Shown piece after piece: positions 35,035 to 44,398 of a stretch of DNA of 64,000 bases. Origin of the DNA: CAYNUJ01 sp964621225 (GTDB taxonomy: Bacteria; Bacteroidota; Ignavibacteria; Ignavibacteriales; Melioribacteraceae); assembly GCA_964621225.1 (NCBI GenBank), contig CAZULK010000001.1:1-64000 (forward strand), given 5' to 3'. The stretch's first letter is position 1; each line of letters begins with the position of its first letter. Under the pieces are notes generated by a model. It was not told the DNA's origin. It worked only from the letters and a program-made list of their open reading frames with translations, and did no database searches. A program made the translations under genes and the position numbers.

Positions 35035-35919
35035 ATGAAAAGATTTTTCTTAATTGTAATTCTGATGTCATCTCAAATTTTTAGTCAAACCTCCGGTTTG
35101 GCTAATCTTAAGAATGGCGTAAACGCAAGAGATATAGCAATGAGTGACTTGGGTGTTGTAAGCTCGGGCGGTGCGGCATCATTTTTTTATAACCCTGCAT
35201 TACTCGATGGAAAAACACAATTTAAATTCAGTCATAATTCTTATATCCAGGATGTAAATAATGAATTTCTTGGTATAAGTTTTTCATTCTTAGATATTCC
35301 ACTGGCAATTGGCTTTGCCTCTACCGTTATTCCCGATATTGAAATCAGAACCAAACCCGGAGAAGCCGATGGGAAATTCGATGCACACTATTTTTATGGT
35401 GGGATATCGTCGGCTTTCAATATAAGTGAGGAATTAAAAGCCGGAGTTACAGCAAAATTCATTTACGAAGGCCTCTTTTCTGATGAAGCAAATGGCTATG
35501 CAGTCGATTTCGGACTTATTCATAACAATTTATTCATAGATAATTTAACTGCGGGAATAAGTTTTAAGAATATCGGAACTATGGAAAAACTAAGAAACAC
35601 TGCGACGGAATTACCCCAAGATTTGAGAATAGGATTGAATTATACTTACTCATTGGCAAACATAAAATCGATTGTTAACCTAACCGGTGGAATGCAAAAA
35701 TACTTGAATTCTGGAAATTCCCATTTGCATATCGGTGCAGAGATTAATTATGCATCTTCATTTGCTGTAAGGCTTGGTTACGTGACGGGTTACGAAGGGA
35801 AGTCGATTTCATTCGGCGGAGGAGTGATTTGGGGAAATATTAAGTTCGATTATGCTTTCGTGCCTTTTTCCTACGAATTGGGTAATTCCCATTTTATAAC
35901 TATCGGATATGATTTATAA
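35035..35919 (+). CDS. PorV/PorQ-family outer-membrane protein (copy 2)
   Basis: 294 residues. The signal peptide is MKRFFLIVILMSSQIFSQ. GVNARDIAMSDLGVVSSGG and FFYNPALLDGK repeat the family signature of the preceding gene, 3 bases away. Both copies probably form barrels that shuttle or anchor T9SS cargo such as the product of 32466-34025; pairing with that cargo is inferred from position. Confidence 0.78.
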   Translation: MKRFFLIVILMSSQIFSQTSGLANLKNGVNARDIAMSDLGVVSSGGAASFFYNPALLDGKTQFKFSHNSYIQDVNNEFLGISFSFLDIPLAIGFASTVIPDIEIRTKPGEADGKFDAHYFYGGISSAFNISEELKAGVTAKFIYEGLFSDEANGYAVDFGLIHNNLFIDNLTAGISFKNIGTMEKLRNTATELPQDLRIGLNYTYSLANIKSIVNLTGGMQKYLNSGNSHLHIGAEINYASSFAVRLGYVTGYEGKSISFGGGVIWGNIKFDYAFVPFSYELGNSHFITIGYDL

Positions 35920-35967
35920 TAATTTTCTTCCGAGATCTTGTGTTGTTGAACTATAGATAAAAATGAT

Positions 35968-36927
35968 ATGGATGTAGTAGTTTATAAAGATGAGTATAGA
36001 GAACTTTGGGATGAATTTGTTGAGAACTCTAACAATGGAACGATGTTCCATCTGCAACAATTTTTAGATTATCATCCCGCCGGAAAATTCGATTGGCATC
36101 ATTTAATGTTTTTTGAAAAGGGGAATCTGAAAGCCGTTCTTCCCGGAACTTTTGAAAATGGTGTATACGAATCTCCTATTGGCGCCAGTTACGGCTCACT
36201 TGTCATTCCCGATATTACTTTCAAAGAAACAATGGACTTGGTATCTGCCCTTTTGGATTGGGGTAAGAAAAACGGGGTGAAGCATTTCATTTTAACTTCT
36301 GCACCTATGATTTACGAAAATTTTCAAAATCAGAATTTGGAATTTGCGATGCTGTGGCAAGGTTTTAATTACCAACTTCATTACATAAGCTCGGCAATTA
36401 AACTCGACCCGGCAAGAGAACTTCTTCCCAGATTCCAGTCCACCGTTAGAAGAAACATCCGCAAGTCATTGAAAGATCCTGATATAAGAGTGGAAGTTAA
36501 CGAAAGGTATGATCAGTTCTATCCGATTTTGTTGGAGAACAAAGCCCGTCACAACGTAAAACCGACTCACAGTTACGAAGATTTAATGAAACTCAAAGAA
36601 TTGCTACCCGATAAGCTGAAGCTGTTCATGGTGTATTACCAAGATAAGCCGATTGGCGGTTCTTTGATGTTCTATCCGAATAAAAATGTTGCTCTCTGCT
36701 TTTACAATATGTTGCTGTATGATTATGCGCAATACAAACCGATTCAAAGAGTAATGTTTGAAGTTGTAAAAGATGCTACTGAAACCGGTTACAAATATGT
36801 TGACATAGGAGTAAGTCAGGATACATCTGCTGAAAATCCGATGACTCCTTCTATGAGTTTGATCGATTTTAAGGAAAAATTTGACGCGAAAACAATAATG
36901 AGGAACACTCTCGAAATTCATCTTTGA
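35968..36927 (+). CDS. FemAB/GNAT-type acyltransferase-like protein
   Basis: 319 residues. Two GNAT-like halves: an N-terminal part with FHLQQFLDYHP and a second part with RNIRKSLKDPDIRVEV and LKLFMVYYQDKPIGGSLMFY. This is the FemAB/CapM-type layout that transfers aminoacyl or acyl groups to peptidoglycan precursors or polysaccharides. The two genes that follow are glycosyltransferases, which suggests a role in envelope glycan decoration. Confidence 0.72.
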   Translation: MDVVVYKDEYRELWDEFVENSNNGTMFHLQQFLDYHPAGKFDWHHLMFFEKGNLKAVLPGTFENGVYESPIGASYGSLVIPDITFKETMDLVSALLDWGKKNGVKHFILTSAPMIYENFQNQNLEFAMLWQGFNYQLHYISSAIKLDPARELLPRFQSTVRRNIRKSLKDPDIRVEVNERYDQFYPILLENKARHNVKPTHSYEDLMKLKELLPDKLKLFMVYYQDKPIGGSLMFYPNKNVALCFYNMLLYDYAQYKPIQRVMFEVVKDATETGYKYVDIGVSQDTSAENPMTPSMSLIDFKEKFDAKTIMRNTLEIHL

Positions 36928-36930
36928 GAA

Positions 36931-38043
36931 ATGAATAAAAAAGCAGTCATAGCATTTCTCGGTAATGCGCTCTTCGATAGCAGAGTGATGAATCTTTACA
37001 GCTCGCTCACTGAAAAGGGGATTAAGGTCAAAGTTCTTTCCTTCGATTTTAAGGATACAAAAGTATATTCAGATAATCCCGACATTATTGTTTTTCCATA
37101 TCCCAAAAGAAATTCACTTCTTTTTTACACAAAGTTTTTTGCCCGGCTTAATTGGGAATTATCCAAGGAAAAATTCGATTATTATTTTGCTGAGGATGTA
37201 TATACTCTTCCCATAGTTCAATTCTGGACAGGTCTCTATTCCGGGAAATTAATTTATGATTCGAGGGAATTGTATCCTTTTCTGGCGGGCTTAAGGGAAA
37301 AATCAACGAACCAAAAAATTATTGCTGCAATAGAAAAGCGATACATTTATGAAGCAGATAAAATACTTGTTACCGGGAAAATGGATGCTGAATTTCTTGA
37401 AGAATATTACAATGTAAATAATATTCTATTGTTGAGAAATCTCCCCAAATATACGAAACAATTAAAGCCGGTAAATATTATGGAAAAACTATCCCTCCCT
37501 GAAAACGCAAAAATAATTATTTACCAGGGAGTGATTCTTGAGGGAAGAGGTATAAAGCTAACCATCGATGCTATTAAGAACCTTCCGGAATGGCATTTTG
37601 TTATTCTTGGGGACGGTGAATTCCGCGATGAATTTCAAAGTTATTCAGAAAAGATTTGCGTTAGCAACCGTGTCCATTTCCTGGGATTTATTTCCCAGGA
37701 GGAATTGTTGAACTACTCTTCGGCAGCCGATTTGGGAATGGCTCTAATAGAAAATCTAAGCAAGAGTTACTATTATGCATTGCCGAATAAACTTTTTGAA
37801 TATATAATGGCCGGCACACCGGTGATGGTTAGTAATCTGCCGCAAATGAGAGAAGTTGTTGAAAATTATAATGTCGGGATTGTAGCAGAGGATTGGACAC
37901 CGGAAACCATTAGTAAGGAATTACAAAAAATCAGTTCCGGCGAAATTGATTTGAAAAAATTGAAGGCGAATTGTAGAAATGCTGCCCAAACTTTGAATTG
38001 GGAAAATGAATTCGAATTAATCTCCGGGGAATTACTCAATTGA
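36931..38043 (+). CDS. Glycosyltransferase, GT4-like (GT-B fold)
   Basis: 370 residues. An N-terminal GT-B domain (VIAFLGNALFDSRVMNLYSSL) and a C-terminal nucleotide-sugar domain with IIYQGVILEGRGIKLTIDAI, FVILGDGEF, VHFLGFISQEELLNYSSAAD and LPNKLFEYIMAGTPVMVSNL (E-x7-E region). It transfers a sugar from a nucleotide donor; the acceptor is unknown, probably LPS or capsule. It overlaps the GT9 gene by 4 bases. Confidence 0.85.
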   Translation: MNKKAVIAFLGNALFDSRVMNLYSSLTEKGIKVKVLSFDFKDTKVYSDNPDIIVFPYPKRNSLLFYTKFFARLNWELSKEKFDYYFAEDVYTLPIVQFWTGLYSGKLIYDSRELYPFLAGLREKSTNQKIIAAIEKRYIYEADKILVTGKMDAEFLEEYYNVNNILLLRNLPKYTKQLKPVNIMEKLSLPENAKIIIYQGVILEGRGIKLTIDAIKNLPEWHFVILGDGEFRDEFQSYSEKICVSNRVHFLGFISQEELLNYSSAADLGMALIENLSKSYYYALPNKLFEYIMAGTPVMVSNLPQMREVVENYNVGIVAEDWTPETISKELQKISSGEIDLKKLKANCRNAAQTLNWENEFELISGELLN

Positions 38044-39041
38044 AAAAGCGCATTTTAATTTCCCGGCCGGACAGATTGGGGGACGTAGTACTTTCGACGC
38101 CCCTTCCAAGAGAAATTAAAAAAAGTTTCCCCGATTCATTTGTTGCCGTGCTTGCCAGGGAATATACCAAAGATGTTTTTCTCCACAATCCATATGTTGA
38201 CGAAATCATTCTTTTCGAACCGGAGAGAACGGGATTCAATTATTTTTGGGAGAAAAGAAGGGAAATTTCAAATTACAATTTTACGCATGCTTTGATGCTG
38301 CTTCCTAACGAGAAGATAAATTATCTTCTGTTCCTTGCTGGAATACCATTCAGAGTCGGAGTCGGACATAAATTCTACCAAGCGATAACGTTTACCAAAT
38401 TCGTAGATAGAAAAAAATATATTCCTTTGAGGCACGAAGCCGATTATTGTATGGACTTGGCAAGAAAGATTGGTGTGGAAACTTACGATATTCGTACGGA
38501 AATATTTTTATCTGACGAGGAGAAAAAACGTGCCGGGGAATTGAGAGATAAACTTGGAAACGGAAAGAAAAACATCCTTTTGCATATCACTTCCGGGAAA
38601 AGTTCGCCTAATCTGCCAAGTGAAGAATACCTAAAATTAGCAGAAAAAATAGCTAACGATGATAGATTTAATTTGATAATTACTGAAAAAGATTGTCCGG
38701 AAGAATTTAAAAAATTCAATGCATTTGATTATAAAACAAAAGAATTGAGGGATTTGATTGTTCTTATCTCAGCAGGTGATTTGATGATTTCTGCAAGCAC
38801 GGGACCGGCTCATATTGCTGCAGCTCTTGGAGTACCGACATTAACATTATTTTGTCCTTTGCCTGCATGCTCACCCCAGTTATGGAGCCCGATGGGGAAT
38901 GATGCAAACTACATTTTACCTCCCGAAGAATATTGTAAATCTCAATGTCCGGGAGACCCTCATATTTGTACGTACGATGGGGGAATTACTTATGAAGATG
39001 TATATCAACAATTAAACGAGTGGCATCTGAAAAACTGCTGA
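38040..39041 (+). CDS. ADP-heptose:LPS heptosyltransferase-like (GT9)
   Basis: The start is TTG at 38040, overlapping the previous stop, with TCCGGGGA upstream. 333 residues. GT9 marks: ILISRPDRLGDVVLSTPL at the N-terminus, ILLHITSGKSSPNLPSEEY and MISASTGPAHIAAALGVPTL at the donor site. It adds heptose (or a related sugar) to the LPS core in the cytoplasm. SRP RNA follows 48 bases later. Confidence 0.88.
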   Translation: MKKRILISRPDRLGDVVLSTPLPREIKKSFPDSFVAVLAREYTKDVFLHNPYVDEIILFEPERTGFNYFWEKRREISNYNFTHALMLLPNEKINYLLFLAGIPFRVGVGHKFYQAITFTKFVDRKKYIPLRHEADYCMDLARKIGVETYDIRTEIFLSDEEKKRAGELRDKLGNGKKNILLHITSGKSSPNLPSEEYLKLAEKIANDDRFNLIITEKDCPEEFKKFNAFDYKTKELRDLIVLISAGDLMISASTGPAHIAAALGVPTLTLFCPLPACSPQLWSPMGNDANYILPPEEYCKSQCPGDPHICTYDGGITYEDVYQQLNEWHLKNC

Positions 39042-39089
39042 TTGTTATTAAATAGTTTTATATATTTCGCCTTCAAAAATTTGATTTTA

Positions 39090-39179
<90 letters not shown>

Positions 39180-39209
39180 TTTTTTTATTGATGAAATTCA
39201 ATAAAAAAA
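39180..39209. terminator. Terminator/AT hairpin directly after SRP RNA
   Basis: TTTTTTTATTGA (39180-39191) is a perfect inverted repeat of TCAATAAAAAAA (39198-39209). The T-run directly follows the closing stem of SRP RNA, so stem plus T-run is itself an intrinsic terminator. The repeat could work on both strands. Confidence 0.7.
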
Positions 39210-39335
39210 TTGAACGTGCGAAGCAAAAAAAAATTCAGTTTAATTTTTAGGACCTGCACCCGAAGATTTTTTCCTGATAGGGTAATTAATCTCCAAAAAA
39301 AATTGGGATTTTTCGCTAAATCAAAAGTTATACAA

Positions 39336-39354
39336 AATTAATATTATATTAATT
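39336..39354. promoter_or_regulatory. AT palindrome upstream of nrdJ
   Basis: AATTAATA, TTA, TATTAATT: an 8-bp perfect palindrome with a 3-base centre, ending 11 bases before the predicted -35 of nrdJ. It could be an operator or an UP-like element. It does not match the NrdR box. The rest of the stretch from 39210 to 39467 shows no gene and no recognisable cobalamin riboswitch. Confidence 0.35.
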
Positions 39355-39365
39355 CGATTAACCCT

Positions 39366-39395
39366 TTGATTTATATTCTGTTTTTTTTAACTTGC
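39366..39395 (+). promoter_or_regulatory. Predicted promoter of nrdJ
   Basis: TTGATT (39366-39371), 16-base spacer, TAACTTGC (39388-39395), similar to the promoter at 31477. Implies a leader of about 65 bases. Confidence 0.45.
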
Positions 39396-39467
39396 ACTCC
39401 ACGACTTTATGGGGTCAAAAAAATTAAATGCAACAACCACAGCAACACATAAAAATTTGAGGTATAC

Positions 39468-42400
39468 ATGAAGATAAATCGCCTTTTTACAAAAGCGGGA
39501 AAGGATCCGCTCGAATCAGTTGAATTTGTGAAGAGAACTTCAGAAATCAGAAACCCGGACGGAACCGTTGTTTTCAAGATGGAAGACGTTTTGGTTCCCA
39601 AATCCTGGTCTCAGGTAGCAACCGACATTATAGCACAAAAATATTTTAGAAAAGCCGGCGTACCGAGATTCGTTAAAAAGGTGAAAGAAAAAGGAATTCC
39701 TGCATGGTTGCAGAGATCCGTAGCCGATGAACAACAATTGGCTCAACTTCCGGAAAAGGAAAGATACGGTAGCGAGCACGATTCAAGACAGGTATTCCAT
39801 CGTCTGGCCGGAACGTGGACATACTGGGGATGGAAAGCAGGATTCTTTACAGAAGAAGATGATGCCAAGGCATTCTACGATGAGATGGTTTATATGCTCG
39901 CAAATCAAATGGCGGCTCCGAATTCACCCCAATGGTTCAATACCGGACTTCATTGGGCTTATGGAATAAACGGTCCGGCTCAAGGACATTATTATGTAGA
40001 TTTTCAAACAGGTGAATTAAAAAAATCGGAAGATGCTTATACTCACCCTCAACCTCATGCATGTTTCATTCAATCAATAAAGGATGATCTTGTTAACGAA
40101 GGCGGAATAATGGACCTTTGGGTTAGGGAAGCAAGATTATTCAAATATGGTTCGGGTACCGGTACAAACTTTTCCGATATAAGAGGTGCCGATGAACCAT
40201 TGAGCGGTGGTGGAAAATCCTCTGGCTTAATGTCTTTCCTCAAAATAGGTGATCGTTCGGCGGGAGCTATTAAATCCGGCGGAACTACCAGACGTGCAGC
40301 TAAAATGGTTACTCTCGATGTGGATCATCCCGATGTTGAGGAGTATATTAATTGGAAGGTTATTGAAGAACAAAAAGTTGCTGCTCTTGTTGCCGGTTCA
40401 AAAGCATGTAATTATCACTTAAATAATATTATTAAAGCTTGCTATGCAGAACACCCGGAAAATGACAGATTCAATAAAAAGAAAAATAAGAAATTAAAAA
40501 GTGCAGTGATGGCTGCAAAGCGCGCTCATGTTCCTGTTAATTATATTGAGCGTGTAATCGAGTTGGCACGTCAGGGAGCTAAAGAAATCCAATTCCCGGA
40601 ATACGACGTTGATTGGAATTCGGAAGCATACGCAACAGTTTCCGGACAAAACTCTAACAACTCTCTCAGGGTTACAAATGATTTTATGAAAGCTGTTCTC
40701 GAAGACGGGGACTGGAATCTTTATTGGAGAACAGAGAAGAAGAAGGCAGAGAAGGAAGGTCGCGCTCCGCGTCCGTTCAAAACAATCAAAGCCAATGAGC
40801 TTTGGGATCAGATTGCTACTGCTGCATGGAGCTGTGCTGATCCAGGATTGCAATATCACACTACAATAAATGAATGGCATACTTGCAAGGCTTCCGGGGA
40901 AATTAAAGCTTCAAATCCTTGCAGTGAATATATGTTTTTAGATGATACTGCATGTAATTTAGCCTCCTTAAACGTCGTTAAATTTTATGATGATGATAAA
41001 CAACAATTCAATATAAAAGCATTCCGTCACGCATCCCGGCTATGGACTATAGTTCTTGAAATTAGCGTTTTAATGGCGCAATATCCGAGTAAAGAAGTAG
41101 CTCAAAGAAGTTACGATTTCCGTACACTTGGATTGGGGTATGCTAATCTCGGATCCCTTTTGATGAGGCAGGGAATACCTTATGCCAGTAAAGAAGCTTA
41201 TGCAATTGCCGGTGCGATTACTGCAATTATGCATATGAAAGCTTATGCGACAAGTGCTGAAATGGCTAAAGAATTCGGTACATTCCCTAAATATGAAGAG
41301 AATAAAGAACATATGCTCAGGGTGCTTCGCAATCACCGTAGGGCAGCATACAACGTTCCTAAAGAAGAGTATGAAGGTCTTACTATCTTTCCTAAAGGGA
41401 TTGACCCCGAATACTGTCCCAGTGACTTGTTGAAAGCTGCTAGGGAAGATGCAGACATGGCAGTGAATTTAGGTCAGAAATTTGGTTACAGAAATGCTCA
41501 GGTAACCGTAATTGCTCCTACAGGTACAATCGGTTTGGTGATGGATTGCGATACCACCGGAATCGAACCCGATTTTGCCCTGGTTAAATTTAAGAAACTT
41601 GCCGGAGGCGGTTATTTCAAAATTATTAACCAATCTATTCCGCCCGCACTCAGAAGATTAGGTTACAACGAAGAGCAAATTAAAGAAATCGTTAAGTATG
41701 CTAAGGGTGCCGGAACTTTGGAAGGCTGTCCTTACATAAACGAAGAATCTCTCAAAGCTAAAGGGTTTACTAAAGATGTAATAAATAAGATAGAAGTTAC
41801 TCTTCCTTCGGTGTTCGAAATCAAGTTTGCATTCAACAAATATACTTTGGGAGTGGATTTCTTAAAAGATACACTTAAAATTCCTCAGGAAAAATTAAAT
41901 GATCCATTCTTCGATTTGTTGAAATATCTTGGTTTTACCGATGAAGAAATTGCTACGGCAAACGATTATGTTTGTGGTACGATGACTATTGAAGGCGCTC
42001 CGTTCCTTAAACATGAGCATTACCCTGTGTTCGATACTGCAAATAAATGCGGTAAAAAAGGAACACGCTATATATCAAGCGAGGCTCACATTCAGATGAT
42101 GGCTGCTGCTCAGCCTTTTATTTCCGGCGCAATTTCCAAGACCATCAACTTGCCTTCGCATGCTACAATAAATGATATTAAGGAAGCATATATGCTTTCC
42201 TGGAAGCTTGGATTAAAAGCCAACGCACTCTACAGAGATGGTTCGAAACTTTCTCAACCCTTGAATTCGATTTCCGACGATGATATCGAAGAAATGCAAG
42301 AAGAGAAAGAGAATAATGACATCGTCAAAATTGCCGAAAGAATCATTCACAGATACATTGCCAAGAGAAGAAGATTACCCGATAGAAGAACCGGTTATAC

Positions 42401-43046
42401 TCAGAAAGCTAAAATTAGCGGTCAAACAGTTTATATCAGAACCGGGGAATATGAGAACGGACAACTTGGTGAAATATTCATCGATATGCACAAGGAAGGT
42501 GCAGCGTTCAGAAGTTTATTGAATAGTTTTGCCATTGCCGTTTCACTCGGATTACAACATGGTGTTCCTTTGGATGAATTCGTCGAAGCATTCGTATTCA
42601 CCAGATTCGAACCAAGCGGTCCTGTAATGGGTAATGCCAGAATTAAGATGGCTACTTCTGTAATCGATTATATTTTCAGAGAATTAGCGGTTACCTATTT
42701 GGGAAGAAACGATTTGGCTCATGTGGACGAAAGTGAAATGAATAAAAGATCGAATGATAGAAGGAGCAGACTTGAACCCGACTACGAAAGTGAAGAGGTG
42801 GTGAGCGAAAGAGTCATTCAACTTGATGACACTACTAAGGAAATTAATGAATTTGATGATGTGTTGAACGAAGGAAACGGTCGTCAGGAAAGAGCTCAGG
42901 TTCTTAGCGCAATTAAACAAGTACAAGAAGCGAGAAATATGGGGTATACCGGGGATATCTGTCCCGAATGCCAAAGTATGACAATGGTTCGAAACGGTAC
43001 TTGTTTAAAATGTACTACTTGCGGTGCAACAACCGGTTGCAGTTAG
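39468..43046 (+). CDS. nrdJ: Vitamin B12-dependent (class II) ribonucleoside-diphosphate reductase
   Basis: 1192 residues. It reduces ribonucleotides to deoxyribonucleotides with adenosylcobalamin as radical source. Motifs: PNSPQWFNTGLHWAYG, FKYGSGTGTNFSDIRG, the active-site region NPCSEYMFLDDTACNLASLN, and APTGTIGLVMDCDTTGIEP. The C-terminal tail has CPECQ...CLKCTTCGATTGC, the cysteine pairs that reload the active site. No separate radical-generating subunit is needed or seen, so the enzyme works with or without oxygen. It has its own promoter and ends at a strong terminator. Confidence 0.96.
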   Translation: MKINRLFTKAGKDPLESVEFVKRTSEIRNPDGTVVFKMEDVLVPKSWSQVATDIIAQKYFRKAGVPRFVKKVKEKGIPAWLQRSVADEQQLAQLPEKERYGSEHDSRQVFHRLAGTWTYWGWKAGFFTEEDDAKAFYDEMVYMLANQMAAPNSPQWFNTGLHWAYGINGPAQGHYYVDFQTGELKKSEDAYTHPQPHACFIQSIKDDLVNEGGIMDLWVREARLFKYGSGTGTNFSDIRGADEPLSGGGKSSGLMSFLKIGDRSAGAIKSGGTTRRAAKMVTLDVDHPDVEEYINWKVIEEQKVAALVAGSKACNYHLNNIIKACYAEHPENDRFNKKKNKKLKSAVMAAKRAHVPVNYIERVIELARQGAKEIQFPEYDVDWNSEAYATVSGQNSNNSLRVTNDFMKAVLEDGDWNLYWRTEKKKAEKEGRAPRPFKTIKANELWDQIATAAWSCADPGLQYHTTINEWHTCKASGEIKASNPCSEYMFLDDTACNLASLNVVKFYDDDKQQFNIKAFRHASRLWTIVLEISVLMAQYPSKEVAQRSYDFRTLGLGYANLGSLLMRQGIPYASKEAYAIAGAITAIMHMKAYATSAEMAKEFGTFPKYEENKEHMLRVLRNHRRAAYNVPKEEYEGLTIFPKGIDPEYCPSDLLKAAREDADMAVNLGQKFGYRNAQVTVIAPTGTIGLVMDCDTTGIEPDFALVKFKKLAGGGYFKIINQSIPPALRRLGYNEEQIKEIVKYAKGAGTLEGCPYINEESLKAKGFTKDVINKIEVTLPSVFEIKFAFNKYTLGVDFLKDTLKIPQEKLNDPFFDLLKYLGFTDEEIATANDYVCGTMTIEGAPFLKHEHYPVFDTANKCGKKGTRYISSEAHIQMMAAAQPFISGAISKTINLPSHATINDIKEAYMLSWKLGLKANALYRDGSKLSQPLNSISDDDIEEMQEEKENNDIVKIAERIIHRYIAKRRRLPDRRTGYTQKAKISGQTVYIRTGEYENGQLGEIFIDMHKEGAAFRSLLNSFAIAVSLGLQHGVPLDEFVEAFVFTRFEPSGPVMGNARIKMATSVIDYIFRELAVTYLGRNDLAHVDESEMNKRSNDRRSRLEPDYESEEVVSERVIQLDDTTKEINEFDDVLNEGNGRQERAQVLSAIKQVQEARNMGYTGDICPECQSMTMVRNGTCLKCTTCGATTGCS

Positions 43047-43061
43047 ATTTAATTGTAAGCC

Positions 43062-43089
43062 AAAAAAGCCCCTTTCGAGGGGCTTTTTT
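43062..43089 (+). terminator. Rho-independent terminator after nrdJ
   Basis: AAAAAAGCCCC (43062-43072), loop TTTCGA, GGGGCTTTTTT (43079-43089). The A and T runs make it usable from either strand. Confidence 0.93.
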
Positions 43090-43137
43090 GTCCCTTCTTT
43101 CGCTCCTCACACTCTGATTATTTAAACCTTAATTTCA

Positions 43138-43168
43138 TTGACTTTTCGGAGCAAAAACAATACATTCG
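43138..43168 (+). promoter_or_regulatory. Predicted promoter of the yggS operon
   Basis: TTGACT (43138-43143), 17-base spacer, TACATTCG (43161-43168). It puts the transcription start about 15 bases before the ATG of yggS and argues against translating from the TTG at 43138. Confidence 0.55.
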
Positions 43169-43188
43169 TGACCTTAATTTGTTTGGAG

Positions 43189-43875
43189 ATGATAGCCGAA
43201 AGATTAAAAATATTGCAGGAAAGAATTTCCGAAAAAGCTCTCTCGTGCGGACGGACGCCCGGGGAAATAACTCTTATTGGCGTGTCGAAATATCAACCGT
43301 TGGAAGCTATAAAAGAAGCTTACGAAGCGGGATTGAGAAACTTCGGGGAAAATAAAGCTCAAGAATTGAGAGATAAATCTGCTGAATTTACCGGCGAATT
43401 CAATTGGCATTTTATCGGACATCTTCAGACAAATAAAGTGAAATATGTTATTGAACCGGCAGAATATATACATTCGGTGGAATCAATAAAATTGGCTTCG
43501 GAAATTCAGAAGCGTGCAGAACAGATAGGGAAAGTGCAGAAAATATTTTTGGAAATAAAAACCTCCGGAGAAGCAACAAAGTTTGGTTTGCAAAACAAAG
43601 ATGAAATTTTTGAAACTGCCGAATTTTGCAGGGAGCAACCGAATTTAAAATTGGACGGATTGATGACAATGGCTCCATATACGGATGACGAAGAAGAAAT
43701 CAGAAAAAGTTTTACTTCGTTGAGGAACTTGAAAGATGAATTAAATTCAAGCGGATTTTCGTTAAACCATTTATCTATGGGAATGAGCGGCGATTGGGAA
43801 TTGGCAGTGGAAGAAGGGGCTACAATGTTAAGAATCGGCACAGCAATTTTTGGGTCTAGGTATTATGGAAATTAA
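43189..43875 (+). CDS. YggS-family PLP homeostasis protein
   Basis: 228 residues from ATG 43189; an in-frame TTG at 43138 is part of the -35 box. The pyridoxal-phosphate lysine is in LIGVSKYQP (K34), followed by NFGENKAQEL, WHFIGHLQTNK, the ending LSMGMSGDWELAVEEG and MLRIGTAIFG. It is a barrel protein that binds PLP and keeps vitamin B6 and amino-acid pools balanced. It overlaps the DivIVA-like gene by 11 bases, a pairing also seen next to division genes in other bacteria. Confidence 0.92.
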   Translation: MIAERLKILQERISEKALSCGRTPGEITLIGVSKYQPLEAIKEAYEAGLRNFGENKAQELRDKSAEFTGEFNWHFIGHLQTNKVKYVIEPAEYIHSVESIKLASEIQKRAEQIGKVQKIFLEIKTSGEATKFGLQNKDEIFETAEFCREQPNLKLDGLMTMAPYTDDEEEIRKSFTSLRNLKDELNSSGFSLNHLSMGMSGDWELAVEEGATMLRIGTAIFGSRYYGN

Positions 43876-44398
43876 ACCGTTAAATATAAAGCAGCAGGAA
43901 TTCAATAAAGCTCCTCTCGGATACAATAAAGCCGAGGTGAAAAACTATCTCGAGCAGTTATCCCGTGAATTTGAGCTGTTGCATGAAAGAATAGAACTGT
44001 TGACGGAAAAAAATACCGATTTGGAAAAACAGATAAACGACTATAAAAAGATTGAAAAGAATTTACAAAATACATTATTGAATGCACAAGAGTCTACTAA
44101 TAAAACGGTTGAATCGGTCAAAAAGCAATCAGCGTTAATATTGAAAGAAGCCGAATTAAAGGCCAAATTGATTGTGGAGAAAGCAAAAGAAGAGGCCGAA
44201 ATAATTAAAGAATCTGTTGCAAACCTCAAGGAGGAGAGAAGTTATTATCTTTCCCGACTCGAGGCGATGATTGAAAGTCAAGAATCGATTCTTAAGTTAC
44301 TTAACGGAAATAAAGAGACGGTTAAACCGGATCAACAGAGTAGACTGAGAGCAACAAAAGAGATAGATGCAGATGAAATATTGGAGAAATTGTTATGA
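43865..44398 (+). CDS. DivIVA-domain protein
   Basis: The ATG at 43865 gives 177 residues. The N-terminus is the DivIVA lipid-binding motif (IKPLNIKQQEFNKAPLGYNK, then EVKNYLEQL); the rest is a long coiled coil (heptad-rich, about residues 25-150). It probably marks curved or polar membrane and recruits division or growth proteins. Overlaps punA by 4 bases. Confidence 0.85.
   Translation: MEIKPLNIKQQEFNKAPLGYNKAEVKNYLEQLSREFELLHERIELLTEKNTDLEKQINDYKKIEKNLQNTLLNAQESTNKTVESVKKQSALILKEAELKAKLIVEKAKEEAEIIKESVANLKEERSYYLSRLEAMIESQESILKLLNGNKETVKPDQQSRLRATKEIDADEILEKLL

Noticed and set aside
39210..39467. Cobalamin riboswitch or NrdR box upstream of nrdJ
   Set aside because: No B12-box-like sequence and no paired NrdR motif could be found by eye.
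39468..43046. Intein or inserted domain in the long nrdJ protein
   Set aside because: Class II enzymes of this group are about this length; no splice-junction motifs or foreign-looking stretch are visible.
43138..43188. N-terminal extension of yggS from TTG 43138
   Set aside because: Those bases form a good -35/-7 promoter pair and the extension has no match to the family N-terminus; ATG 43189 starts at the expected residue.
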